From the NCBI RefSeq assembly GCF_000166135.1, contig NC_014666.1:4712001-4776000 (forward strand): a stretch of 64,000 nt of DNA, given 5' to 3'. The first letter of the stretch is position 1. Every line of letters begins with the position of its first letter. The position numbers were made by a program, and so were the translations under genes. The stretch is from Pseudofrankia inefficax. Its GTDB lineage: Bacteria > Actinomycetota > Actinomycetes > Frankiales > Frankiaceae. Under the pieces are notes generated by a model. It was given only the letters and a program-made list of their open reading frames with translations. It searched no databases and was not told the origin of the DNA. Shown piece by piece: positions 13,939 through 21,809 of the stretch.

Positions 13939-15342
13939 GTGACACTGCGGGTCCGCCTCATGCTCGGGCTGCTGGTCCTGCTGGCGATCTGTCTGGGGAC
14001 GGCCGGGACGGCGAGCGCGCTGGCATTGCGGTCCCACCTGACCCAGGAGACCGACGACCGGCTGGAAGGGGCGCAGAACCTGATCGACACCCGGGGCGTC
14101 GCGCTGCTGACCCGGGTCGTGCCGCTGCTCAGCGGCGTCGCCGCGCAACGGGTGATCACACCGACCGAGTTCGTGGTCGAGCTGCGCCAGGCGAACGGAA
14201 CGACGGTCACGCTCGCGGGAGACACCGCCCAGCCCGCGACCGGCGGCCGGCTGCTGGCCGCCGTCCCCGACCTGGACCGCCGGATCGCGGCGGGCGCGCC
14301 GTTCACCCTCGTGGCGGCCGGTACGCGGTACCGGGTGGTGGTCGGCGCGCTGCCGGGTGGCATCACGGATCTGGTCGCGCTGCCGCTGCGGCCCGTCGAG
14401 GCGACGACCAGCCGGCTGGTCGCGGTCGAGGCGGTGGCCGCCGCGGTCGTGCTCGCGGTGGGCGGGGTGGCGGCCTGGTTCCTGCTCGGCCGGGGCCTGC
14501 GCCCGTTGCGCGACATCACCGGCACCGCGGCGGCGATCGCGGCCGGCGACCTGGAACGGCGCGTCCCGCACGGCCGGTCGCGCACCGAGACCGACCGCCT
14601 CGCCGCCGCCCTCAACATCATGCTGGCCCAGATCGAGACCGCGTTCGAGGGTCGGCGTCGCTCCGAGGAACGCCTGCGCCAGTTCGTCGCCGACGCGTCC
14701 CACGAGCTGCGGACTCCCCTGACCTCGGTGCGCGGCTACGTCGACATGCTGCGCCAGGGCATCGTGCCGCCGTCGGGCACGAACGACGCGCTGCGCCGGG
14801 TCCAGGACGAGACCCGCCGGATGAGCACCCTCGTCGACGACCTGCTGTACCTGGCACACCTCGACGAGGCCCGGCCGCTAAAGCTGTCCGCCGTCGACCT
14901 GGCCGCGATCGTCCGGGACGCCGCCGCCGACGCCGCGGCCGTCGAGCCGGACCGTCCCCTGTCGGTCCAGGTGCCGCCGGAGTGCCAGGTCGTCGGCGAC
15001 CCGGACGCGCTGCGGCAGGTGATCGGCAACCTGCTGGCCAACGTCCGGGTCCACACCCCGCCGGGCACCCCCGCGACAGTCAGCCTCGGCACGGCCGCCG
15101 ATGGCGACATCCACCTGGAGGTCCTCGACGAGGGTCCGGGCCTGGCCGCAGCGGACCTCGAACGGATCTTCGACCGGTTCTACCGTTCGGCGGACGGCCG
15201 CGACCGAGGCCGCGGGCGCGGCGGGAGCGGCCTCGGGATGTCCATCGTCGCGGCCGTGGTGGCGGCGCACGGCGGCGGTGTCACGGCCACCAGCCCGCCC
15301 GGACAGGGCCTGACGGTGCGGATCTCGCTTCCGGCGCCGTAG
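13939..15342 (+). CDS. Sensor histidine kinase
   Basis: 467 residues, membrane-bound. The first membrane helix is at about residues 9-29, an extracytoplasmic loop spans about 30-155, and the second helix is at about 160-185. Then come HAMP (RGLRPLRDITGTAAAIAAGD), HisKA with the phospho-acceptor His in FVADASHELRTPLTSVRGYV, and HATPase with N, G1, F and G2 boxes (NLLANVRVHTPPG, DEGPGLA, FDRFYRS, GSGLGMSIV). It pairs with the response regulator immediately upstream. The outer loop has no recognised sensor fold. Confidence 0.95.
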   Translation: MTLRVRLMLGLLVLLAICLGTAGTASALALRSHLTQETDDRLEGAQNLIDTRGVALLTRVVPLLSGVAAQRVITPTEFVVELRQANGTTVTLAGDTAQPATGGRLLAAVPDLDRRIAAGAPFTLVAAGTRYRVVVGALPGGITDLVALPLRPVEATTSRLVAVEAVAAAVVLAVGGVAAWFLLGRGLRPLRDITGTAAAIAAGDLERRVPHGRSRTETDRLAAALNIMLAQIETAFEGRRRSEERLRQFVADASHELRTPLTSVRGYVDMLRQGIVPPSGTNDALRRVQDETRRMSTLVDDLLYLAHLDEARPLKLSAVDLAAIVRDAAADAAAVEPDRPLSVQVPPECQVVGDPDALRQVIGNLLANVRVHTPPGTPATVSLGTAADGDIHLEVLDEGPGLAAADLERIFDRFYRSADGRDRGRGRGGSGLGMSIVAAVVAAHGGGVTATSPPGQGLTVRISLPAP

Positions 15343-15433
15343 CCGGGGCCGGGCCGGACTGCCGCCGAATCCCTCACGTCGTTGCTGGGCGGCTCACATC
15401 GAACCCGCATGAACCGGTGGTCTGCTCGACGTC

Positions 15434-16054
15434 ATGGGGCATCCCGGCACCGACACCGCGCAACGCGACGACCCGGCACTCCCCGACGGCAGCGACGACC
15501 GGGACGACCGCGAACACCAGGACGGCCGGGCACGCCGCCTCGGCGGACGGGGCACCCGGCTACTCCAGCTCGGCGGGGCGCTGGTGGTGCTGCGGGCGGT
15601 CCAGGCAGTCGTCGCGGTACTCGCGGTCACGGCCGTCGGGGTGTCGCGGCTCGTCCGGCCCGCTCCGGGGCTGCACGTCAGCGGACTGGCCGAGGTCGCG
15701 CCGACTCCGCTGACCACCGGCACAGCGCTGGCCATGGTGGTCGTCGCCGCCGGCCTCGCCCTCATGCTGCTCCCCCGGCGCCAGGTGTTCGCCGCGTTCG
15801 CGGGCGTGAAGGCCCTCGCGCTGGTGGTGGCCTCCGCGTTGACCGGGGCGTTCGCGCCCGGCTCCGCCGCGCTCCGGGTCGCCGTCGCGGCGCTCGGCAT
15901 CGGCGTCGCCGTCGGGCTGTGGCCACTCGCCAGGCGGGCGGCGCTGCGCGTCCTCGTCGCGGCCGGGCTGCCACACCCGCCCGGCCGCGCGGGCGACCTC
16001 GCCCTGGCGCTGAAGATCGCTCTGCTCGTGGCCCTCGTGGCGGTCCCACGTTGA
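15434..16054 (+). CDS. Multi-pass membrane protein of unknown function
   Basis: 206 residues. A charged N-terminal 40 residues, rich in Asp/Arg, precedes four likely membrane helices: about residues 50-70, 95-115, 120-140 and 145-165, plus a hydrophobic end. No conserved motif was recognised. It follows the histidine kinase after 91 bp on the same strand and could be co-transcribed. The Ala/Val/Leu-rich content and a sensible ATG support a real gene, but the call rests on composition only. Confidence 0.6.
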   Translation: MGHPGTDTAQRDDPALPDGSDDRDDREHQDGRARRLGGRGTRLLQLGGALVVLRAVQAVVAVLAVTAVGVSRLVRPAPGLHVSGLAEVAPTPLTTGTALAMVVVAAGLALMLLPRRQVFAAFAGVKALALVVASALTGAFAPGSAALRVAVAALGIGVAVGLWPLARRAALRVLVAAGLPHPPGRAGDLALALKIALLVALVAVPR

Positions 16055-16169
16055 CCGCGCGCGCTCGCCCGTCCCACGGCGGCGACCCATGGACCGGCCC
16101 CGCCGTCCCCCGCTGCACCGATGCCCCGACCAGGACAGACCAGTTTCCGATCATGGAGGACAGCACGCG

Positions 16170-17624
16170 ATGACGCCACCCGCTGCCACCGCTCCCCCCA
16201 CCTCGCGGCCACGGGCCGTCGGCGAGGTTCCCGGCCAGTCCGGCGGCCCGCTGGCCGCCGTCCGGAGGCTGCGCGCGGACCCGCTGACCAGGCTCACCCA
16301 GCTGCGCGACGAGCACGGGCCGATCGTGCGGCTCTCCACCTGGCCGGTGTCGGCTTTCCTGGTGTCCGATCCGGCGGCGGCCGCTGACGCGCTGGTCAGC
16401 GGGCATCGCGCGTACGCCAAGGGCGCCGTCGTGCGCGGCGCCGGCTCCCGAACGAACGTCACCCAGCCGTTGACCTATCTTCTCGGCGACGGCCTGCTGA
16501 CGAGCGCCGGTGACGTGCACCGCCGGCAACGGCGGCTGATCCAGCCGCTGTTCCACAAGCACCGCATCGCCGAGTACGGCGAGCGGTTCGTCTCCGTCAC
16601 GGACGACACCGCGGCGACCTGGCGGGACGGCCAGCGGCTCGACCTGCACGCCGAGATGACCGAGATGACGTTGGCGATCGTCGCGCGGACCCTGTTCGAC
16701 GTGCCGCTCGACGACGAGGTCGTCAACGTGGTCCGCGACGCGGTGGCCCGTAACCTGCCGGCCGCCCGGCGCGCGGCCATGCCCGGCTTCACCCGCGTCG
16801 AACAGCTCCCGGTGGGCGGGCCGGCGCGCCGTCGCGACAGCCGGGAGGCACTCGACCGCGCGGTCTACGAGATGATCGCCGATCGACGCGCCACCGGGGC
16901 CACCGGCTCCGACCTGCTGTCGCTGCTGCTGGACACCCAGGACGCCGACACCGGTGAGCGGATGGGTGACAGCCAGATCCGCGACGAGGCGATGACGCTC
17001 CTGCTCGCCGGCCACGAGACGACCGCGAACGCGCTGGCCTGGACGTTCCACCTGCTCGGCCAGGCCCCGGACGTGGCCGCGCGGCTGCACGCGGAGCTGG
17101 ACACGGTCCTCGACGGCCGGTCCCCCACGTTCGAGGACCTCCCCCGGCTGGCCTACACCAACGCGGTCTTCTCCGAGTCGATGCGGCTGTTCCCGCCGGT
17201 CTGGGCGATGGGCCGCCATCTCGTCGAGGACCGGGAGGTGGCCGGGTACCTGCTGCCCGCCGGGTCGACCCTGGTCTTCAGCCAGTGGGTGATCCACCGC
17301 GACGAGCGCTGGTGGCCGGACCCGACCCGCTTCGACCCGAACCGCTGGCTGGACGGGGACGAGCCCGGCGACACCGGTCAGTCGGGCCTGGCCGGCGGTC
17401 CGCACGCCCCTGGCCGGCCGCGGTTCGCCTACTTCCCCTTCGGCGGCGGGCCCCGCCAGTGCATCGGGAACACCTTCGCGGTGGCCGAGGGCGTCCTGGC
17501 GCTGGCGACGATCGCCCGGCGCTGGTCCTTCACGGCCGCGACCGGCGATCCGGTCGTGCCCGAGCCGCTGGTCACCCTGCGCCCCAAGGGCGGGCTGCCG
17601 ATGATCGCCCACCTGTGGCGGTGA
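16170..17624 (+). CDS. Cytochrome P450
   Basis: 484-residue soluble haem monooxygenase. The I-helix oxygen-binding motif is AGHETT (280-285), the K-helix ExxR is ESMR (336-339), and the haem loop is FPFGGGPRQCIG with the thiolate Cys431. The W-V-I-H-R-D-E-R-W-W-P-D segment and the long length resemble CYP102/CYP4-type bacterial fatty-acid or carotenoid hydroxylases more than the usual 400-residue actinobacterial forms. A GGAGG site sits about 11 nt before ATG 16170. No ferredoxin or reductase gene is adjacent, so electrons must come from elsewhere. Confidence 0.95.
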   Translation: MTPPAATAPPTSRPRAVGEVPGQSGGPLAAVRRLRADPLTRLTQLRDEHGPIVRLSTWPVSAFLVSDPAAAADALVSGHRAYAKGAVVRGAGSRTNVTQPLTYLLGDGLLTSAGDVHRRQRRLIQPLFHKHRIAEYGERFVSVTDDTAATWRDGQRLDLHAEMTEMTLAIVARTLFDVPLDDEVVNVVRDAVARNLPAARRAAMPGFTRVEQLPVGGPARRRDSREALDRAVYEMIADRRATGATGSDLLSLLLDTQDADTGERMGDSQIRDEAMTLLLAGHETTANALAWTFHLLGQAPDVAARLHAELDTVLDGRSPTFEDLPRLAYTNAVFSESMRLFPPVWAMGRHLVEDREVAGYLLPAGSTLVFSQWVIHRDERWWPDPTRFDPNRWLDGDEPGDTGQSGLAGGPHAPGRPRFAYFPFGGGPRQCIGNTFAVAEGVLALATIARRWSFTAATGDPVVPEPLVTLRPKGGLPMIAHLWR

Positions 17625-17778
17625 GCGCTGACTTCTCCTCGCACTCGCTCGCGGCTCACACGGCCCTCACATGTGGCTCGCAGTCACCGCGCATCCGGCA
17701 CTGGTGTGGTGATCGCACTGGTCGCCCCATCAGGCCGGCGGCCAGCCATCCTTCGCCATCCACGTTCGGGAGAGATGC

Positions 17779-18300
17779 GTGAACAGTCGGAACCGGGTCC
17801 TTGGCCGTTCGATCCTGCTCGCGGGCGGGCTTCTGCTGCTGGTGCCCGGATGCCGGGCCGGCGCCACCGCGGTGTCGACGGCCGGCTCCGCCCCGGCCAA
17901 CGTCCCGGCCTCGGCAGCCGGGTCCAGCGCTCCCGTCGGGGCCGGGACCGGCGGCGCCGGCTCGTTGACGCTCGGCATCACGAGCCCGATCGCCGTCGCG
18001 GGCCACGTCGACACCGCCGTGAGCTGTCAGATCGCCGGGCGACGGTACGCCGAGTCCGCGACCGGCTCCGTCGGCGGGTCGACCGTGGCCGAGAGCGTCC
18101 GCGTCGCCAGCTACACCGGCCCCGGCTCCTACTCGGCGCTGGTCACCGTCTCCCTGGTCGGACCCGACGCCGCCCGGTACGCCGTCGACGCGGTACCGGC
18201 GACCGTCACGATCACCTCGGCCGGGGGCTCGGTCTCGTTCAGCGCCAGCACCAGCGCCGGTCGCACGCTGGCGGGGTCGATCAGCTGGGCCTGCTCCTGA
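17779..18300 (+). CDS. Small secreted lipoprotein
   Basis: 173 residues, function unknown. The start GTG follows GGGAGAG. Basic residues, a hydrophobic core and the lipobox LVPGC (about residues 21-25) mark lipid attachment. A Ser/Ala/Gly/Pro-rich linker leads to a beta-rich domain (residues about 60-173) with two cysteines (AVSCQIAG and the terminal WACS) likely to be paired. The style matches actinobacterial MPT63/LppZ-like or DUF4352-like small surface lipoproteins, but no family is assigned. Confidence 0.7.
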   Translation: MNSRNRVLGRSILLAGGLLLLVPGCRAGATAVSTAGSAPANVPASAAGSSAPVGAGTGGAGSLTLGITSPIAVAGHVDTAVSCQIAGRRYAESATGSVGGSTVAESVRVASYTGPGSYSALVTVSLVGPDAARYAVDAVPATVTITSAGGSVSFSASTSAGRTLAGSISWACS

Positions 18301-18368
18301 CGTCACGGCCTCCACCGGCCACGGTCAGGTGGCGGCCGCGCGGCCGGCCGCCAGGCTGCCCGCCGCTG

Positions 18369-19853
18369 TCAGGGGACCGGCTGGGCCCAGTCCAGGAGGC
18401 GGGCGCCGAGGACCGCGGTCTGCAGGACGTAGCGGTCCGTCGGCGCGGTCGGGTCGTGGCCGGTGAGCTCGTGGACGCGGGCGAGCCGGTAGGTGAGGGC
18501 CCGGGCCGACAGGTGCAGCCGGCGCGCGGCGGCGAGCGTGACGCCGCCCGTCGCGAAGTAGGCGTCCAACGTGTCCAGCAGCGGGCCCGCGCCGCCACGG
18601 GCGGACCGCAGCGGGCCCAGCACGCTGTCGACCAGCTCGATCAGGGGCTCACGGTCGCGCAGCAGCACCTTGAAGATCAGCAGGTCGTCGGTGTGGGTCG
18701 GCTGGCGCACGAGTCCGAGGCGGCCGGCGAGCTCCACGACCGAGGACGCCTCGGCGAACCCGATCCTCGTGCCGGTGACGCCGATGCGCGGCCGGCTGAC
18801 ACCGACCCGCCACGGCGGTGAGCCGGCCGCCGCCGACAGCGCGGCGGTCAGCGCCCCGAGCGCCCGAGGCGCTCCGCTGGAGGCGGTGGCCGCGTCCCGC
18901 AGCGGGCTGAAGAACGAGGAACCGCCGACCGCCCCCGTCCGGCCGTCCCCATCCGGGCTCCGCGGACGGGCGCCGCGCGGTCCAACCTTGCCGGTCCCGG
19001 TCCCGGTCCCGGTAGCGGTAGCGGTAGCGGTAGCGGTGCCGGTGGCGGTGCGGGTCGCGGCCTCGGCACCGATCCCGGTCCCCGTTCCGGTCCCGGCGCC
19101 AGCGAGCGAGCCTGCGCTGGCCGTGCCCGGCGGGCCGGGATCCGCCGTCGCGTCGTCAGGCGTCTCCTGCGGCACCACGCAGACGAGCAGGCCATCCTTG
19201 ACCGCGACGAGCGGCTCGGTGGCGCAGGTCGAGCGCAACGCCGCGTCCACCGCGCGGCTGGTCCCCCGGCCGTCGACGAACCGGCGCTCGCCGGCCGCGA
19301 CGAACACGACGTGCGGGGCCTCCAGGTGCAGCCCGAAGGCGGCGGACCGTTCGAGCACCAGGCCCGGCTCGGTCGACGTCCCGGTCAGCAGGTCGTCGAT
19401 CAGCTCGCGGCGCAGCGCCTCCTCGGCCCTGGCCCGCGCCGACCGGGCGGCCTCGTAGCCCTCGCACACGGCGGCGACCGCGTCGTCGCTCGCCCGCAGC
19501 ACGGCGGCGGCCGCCGCCCGCGTCCGGTCGGCCTCGTTGCGGGTGCCCGCGGCGCGCACGGCGGGCAGCGACGGCCAGGCCCGCCAGGTCGCGGACAGGT
19601 AGAGGTCGACGAGCGCCCGCAGCGACGCGCCGGACTCGGCCGCCGCCTGGCCGAGGGCGTGGAAACGGGCCAGCTCCGCCGCGGCGAGTCGGCGGCCGGT
19701 CTGCGCCGCCGACGCGAGCGTCGGCAGGTAGTCGCCGAGCAGGCTGGCCGGCAGCCGGGCGTCCTGCGCGGCCAGGACCGCCGCGCGGGGAAGCCTGGTC
19801 AGGCTGGTGCCGGGCAGGCCCGGCGAGCCCTCGGGCTCGTCCTCGACCGGCAT
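18369..19853 (-). CDS. PucR/CdaR-type transcriptional regulator with low-complexity insert
   Basis: 494 residues. The C-terminal 60 residues are a PucR-type helix-turn-helix (LDTLDAYFATGGVTLAAARR, then LSARALTYRLARVHELTGHDP). The middle carries a GGDEF-like/CdaR region, and the N-terminus is helical with RsbR/DUF1864-like features. Residues about 250-290 are almost pure Thr/Ala/Gly (TATGTATATATATGTGTGTG), encoded by a run of GGTCCC/GGTAGC hexamers at about 18991-19062. GGAGG lies 5 nt before ATG 19853. The effector and target are unknown; it is divergent from terC. The insert is probably a flexible linker of variable length. Confidence 0.85.
   Translation of the reverse strand: MPVEDEPEGSPGLPGTSLTRLPRAAVLAAQDARLPASLLGDYLPTLASAAQTGRRLAAAELARFHALGQAAAESGASLRALVDLYLSATWRAWPSLPAVRAAGTRNEADRTRAAAAAVLRASDDAVAAVCEGYEAARSARARAEEALRRELIDDLLTGTSTEPGLVLERSAAFGLHLEAPHVVFVAAGERRFVDGRGTSRAVDAALRSTCATEPLVAVKDGLLVCVVPQETPDDATADPGPPGTASAGSLAGAGTGTGTGIGAEAATRTATGTATATATATGTGTGTGKVGPRGARPRSPDGDGRTGAVGGSSFFSPLRDAATASSGAPRALGALTAALSAAAGSPPWRVGVSRPRIGVTGTRIGFAEASSVVELAGRLGLVRQPTHTDDLLIFKVLLRDREPLIELVDSVLGPLRSARGGAGPLLDTLDAYFATGGVTLAAARRLHLSARALTYRLARVHELTGHDPTAPTDRYVLQTAVLGARLLDWAQPVP
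18991..19062. repeat. Hexanucleotide tandem repeat inside the PucR-type gene
   Basis: On the plus strand, GGTCCC-type units (three) run into GGTAGC units (four) and then degenerate GGTGCC/GGTGGC units. Because the unit is 6 bp, copy-number change keeps the reading frame and only alters a Thr/Ala/Gly linker. Confidence 0.75.
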
Positions 19854-20023
19854 CGTCACCTCCGTTCCGCTGTCTCCGCACCGCCACGCGGCCCGGATGA
19901 CCATCGCTTCCTGCCGAGTCTCGGCAACCAGATCCTAGGCAACGTCGCGCACATCGCGCCCTTGCTGCCGTGAGTCCGCAAGGCCGTCGCCCGTTGAATG
20001 GGACGTGGGCCAGTTGGCCCGCC

Positions 20024-20057
20024 ACCGACTACCCGGACTCACCGACTACCCGGACTC
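20024..20057. repeat. Two exact 17-bp tandem copies before terC
   Basis: ACCGACTACCCGGACTC is present twice, head to tail, ending just before the GGAGG ribosome site of terC. It may be a slippage product or a doubled operator half. Confidence 0.6.
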
Positions 20058-20072
20058 ACTGGAGGAACGGTC

Positions 20073-21140
20073 ATGCACGTCCCCATCTGGGCCTGGGCAG
20101 CCTTCGTCGCCGCCCTTGTCGCCCTGCTCGCCATCGATCTGCTCGCGCACCGGCGGGCCCACGTGATCAGGTTCCGCGAGGCGGCGCTGTGGAGCGCGCT
20201 GTGGGTGAGCCTCGGCCTGGGCTTCGCCCTCGTCATCTGGGCCTGGCAGGGGCCGACGGCGGCCGGGCAGTACACGGCGGCCTGGCTGCTGGAGAAGAGC
20301 CTGTCGGTCGACAACCTGTTCGTGTTCGCCCTGATCTTCGGGTACTTCAAGGTGCCCCGCCAGTACCAGCACCGGGTGCTGTTCTACGGGGTGCTGGGCG
20401 CGCTGGTCCTGCGGTTCGCGTTCATCGCCGGCGGCATGGCGCTGCTCAACGCCTTCCACGTCGTGATCTACCTGTTCGGCGCGTTCCTGGTCTACACGGC
20501 GATCAAGATGGTGCGCGGGTCCGGCGAGGTCGACATGGACCCGGGCCAGAGCAGGGCGGTCCGGCTGTTGCGCCGGGTCATCCCGGTGACGGACCAGTAC
20601 GAGGGCCAGCGGTTCCTGCTGCGCCGCCGGGGCGTCCTCGTCGCGACGCCGCTGCTGGCCGTCCTGGTCGCGGTCGAGACGGCCGACGTGCTGTTCGCCT
20701 TCGACTCGGTCCCGGCCGCGCTGGGCGTCACCGACCAGACGTTCCTGGTGTACACGGCGAACGCGCTGGCCATCCTGGGGCTGCGGTCGCTGTTCTTCCT
20801 GCTGTCCGGGGCGCTCGACCGGTTCCACCACCTGGGCACCGGGCTCGCCGTCATCCTCGCGTTCATCGGCACGAAGATGCTGCTCACCGACGTCGTGCAC
20901 ATCCCGATCGCCGTCTCGCTCGGCGCGATCGGGGTCGTGCTCACCGCGTCGATCATCTGGTCGCTGCTCACCCCGGCGCCGGAGAAGCCGGCCGGGCCGG
21001 AGTCCTCGGACGAGCCCGGTGACCCGCCCGCCGCACTGCGGGACGGGACCGAGCCGGCACTCGACGGGGAACTCGCGGGCTCCCCCGCCGGCGACCCGCA
21101 GCCGGTCGGGCACGGCGCGGGCGGCCTCGTCCAGCGGTAG
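20073..21140 (+). CDS. TerC-family integral membrane protein
   Basis: 355 residues, about eight to nine membrane helices. TerC/Alx proteins are linked to tellurite resistance and to metal (Mn) export and metalation of exported proteins. Diagnostic segments are EKSLSVDNLFVFALIFGYF (about residues 69-87) with the conserved acidic SVDN, and VETADVLFAFDSVPAALGVT (about 208-227) with the second acidic motif AFDS. The hydrophilic C-terminal tail (about 60 residues) is Pro/Glu-rich. GGAGG lies 7 nt before ATG 20073. No yybP-ykoY riboswitch was recognisable upstream. Confidence 0.93.
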   Translation: MHVPIWAWAAFVAALVALLAIDLLAHRRAHVIRFREAALWSALWVSLGLGFALVIWAWQGPTAAGQYTAAWLLEKSLSVDNLFVFALIFGYFKVPRQYQHRVLFYGVLGALVLRFAFIAGGMALLNAFHVVIYLFGAFLVYTAIKMVRGSGEVDMDPGQSRAVRLLRRVIPVTDQYEGQRFLLRRRGVLVATPLLAVLVAVETADVLFAFDSVPAALGVTDQTFLVYTANALAILGLRSLFFLLSGALDRFHHLGTGLAVILAFIGTKMLLTDVVHIPIAVSLGAIGVVLTASIIWSLLTPAPEKPAGPESSDEPGDPPAALRDGTEPALDGELAGSPAGDPQPVGHGAGGLVQR

Positions 21141-21200
21141 CCCCAGTGCACGGGCCGGGTGGTCGCCGGAGCAGCCGACCACCCGGCCCGCATTCACGCC

Positions 21201-21276
21201 CATGATCACCGTTTTGGCCCTCCGGTGGCCGTGGAAGGACCCTCAGCACGACCACCAGAGGGCCCACTCGGCGATC
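21201..21276. repeat. Dispersed inverted repeat, copy E
   Basis: Left arm ATGATCACCGTTTTGGCCCT with CCGGTGG; right arm CCACCAGAGGGCCCACTCGG then CGATC. More diverged than other copies. It lies between terC and ohr, which run in the same direction. Confidence 0.75.
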
Positions 21277-21372
21277 TGCGGCTCTCGTCACCCTTGCGTC
21301 GAATAAATAGAGCGCAATATGGTTGTGCACGATCGATCGACTCGCGATCGACCACCGGCGATCGGAGGAACC

Positions 21373-21789
21373 ATGGAAGCGATCTACACCGCCACGGCCA
21401 CCGCCTCGGGCGACGGGCGCAACGGTCACACCGAGAGCGACGACGGCCTGCTCTCGGTCGACGTCCGGATTCCCAAGGAGATGGGCGGGCCTGGCGGGGC
21501 CACCAACCCCGAGCAGCTGTTCGCCGCCGGGTACGCCGCCTGCTTCCACTCCGCGCTCAAGCTCGTGGGCGGGTCGGAGAAGGCCGACCTGGAGGGCTCG
21601 CAGGTCTCGGTCAGCGTGTCCATCGGCGCCCGGCCCGACGGTGGCTTCGGCCTGGCCGTCGAGATCGACGTGCACGCCCCCCGGCTCGACCGCGAGACCA
21701 CCACGACGCTTGTCCAGAAGGCGCACGAGGTCTGCCCCTACTCGAACGCCACCCGGGGCAACGTCGAGGTCGCGCTCACCGTCGTCTGA
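21373..21789 (+). CDS. ohr: Organic hydroperoxide resistance protein (Ohr)
   Basis: 138-residue OsmC/Ohr thiol peroxidase that reduces organic hydroperoxides, cytoplasmic. The peroxidatic Cys57 is in AAGYAACFHSAL and the resolving Cys121 in VCPYSNATRGN, both in the exact Ohr context rather than OsmC. Length is normal. An AGGAG site precedes ATG 21373. The upstream 70 bp is AT-richer and contains stacked CGATCG palindromes that could be a promoter/OhrR region, but no ohrR gene is adjacent. Confidence 0.95.
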   Translation: MEAIYTATATASGDGRNGHTESDDGLLSVDVRIPKEMGGPGGATNPEQLFAAGYAACFHSALKLVGGSEKADLEGSQVSVSVSIGARPDGGFGLAVEIDVHAPRLDRETTTTLVQKAHEVCPYSNATRGNVEVALTVV

Positions 21790-21809
21790 CCACGCCCGGC
21801 CGCCGCCGG

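Noticed and set aside
11943-14621. An 892-codon minus-strand open frame
   Set aside because: Only the last 319 codons (from 12902) encode a recognisable esterase. The rest is antisense to the two-component system and has Arg/Pro/Ser shadow composition.
15762-17612. A 616-codon minus-strand open frame opposite the P450
   Set aside because: Antisense shadow; the plus strand has the complete haem-binding and I-helix motifs.
19930-20072. Possible yybP-ykoY manganese riboswitch before terC
   Set aside because: TerC homologs are often preceded by it, but its conserved core could not be read here. Only a 17-bp tandem repeat is present.
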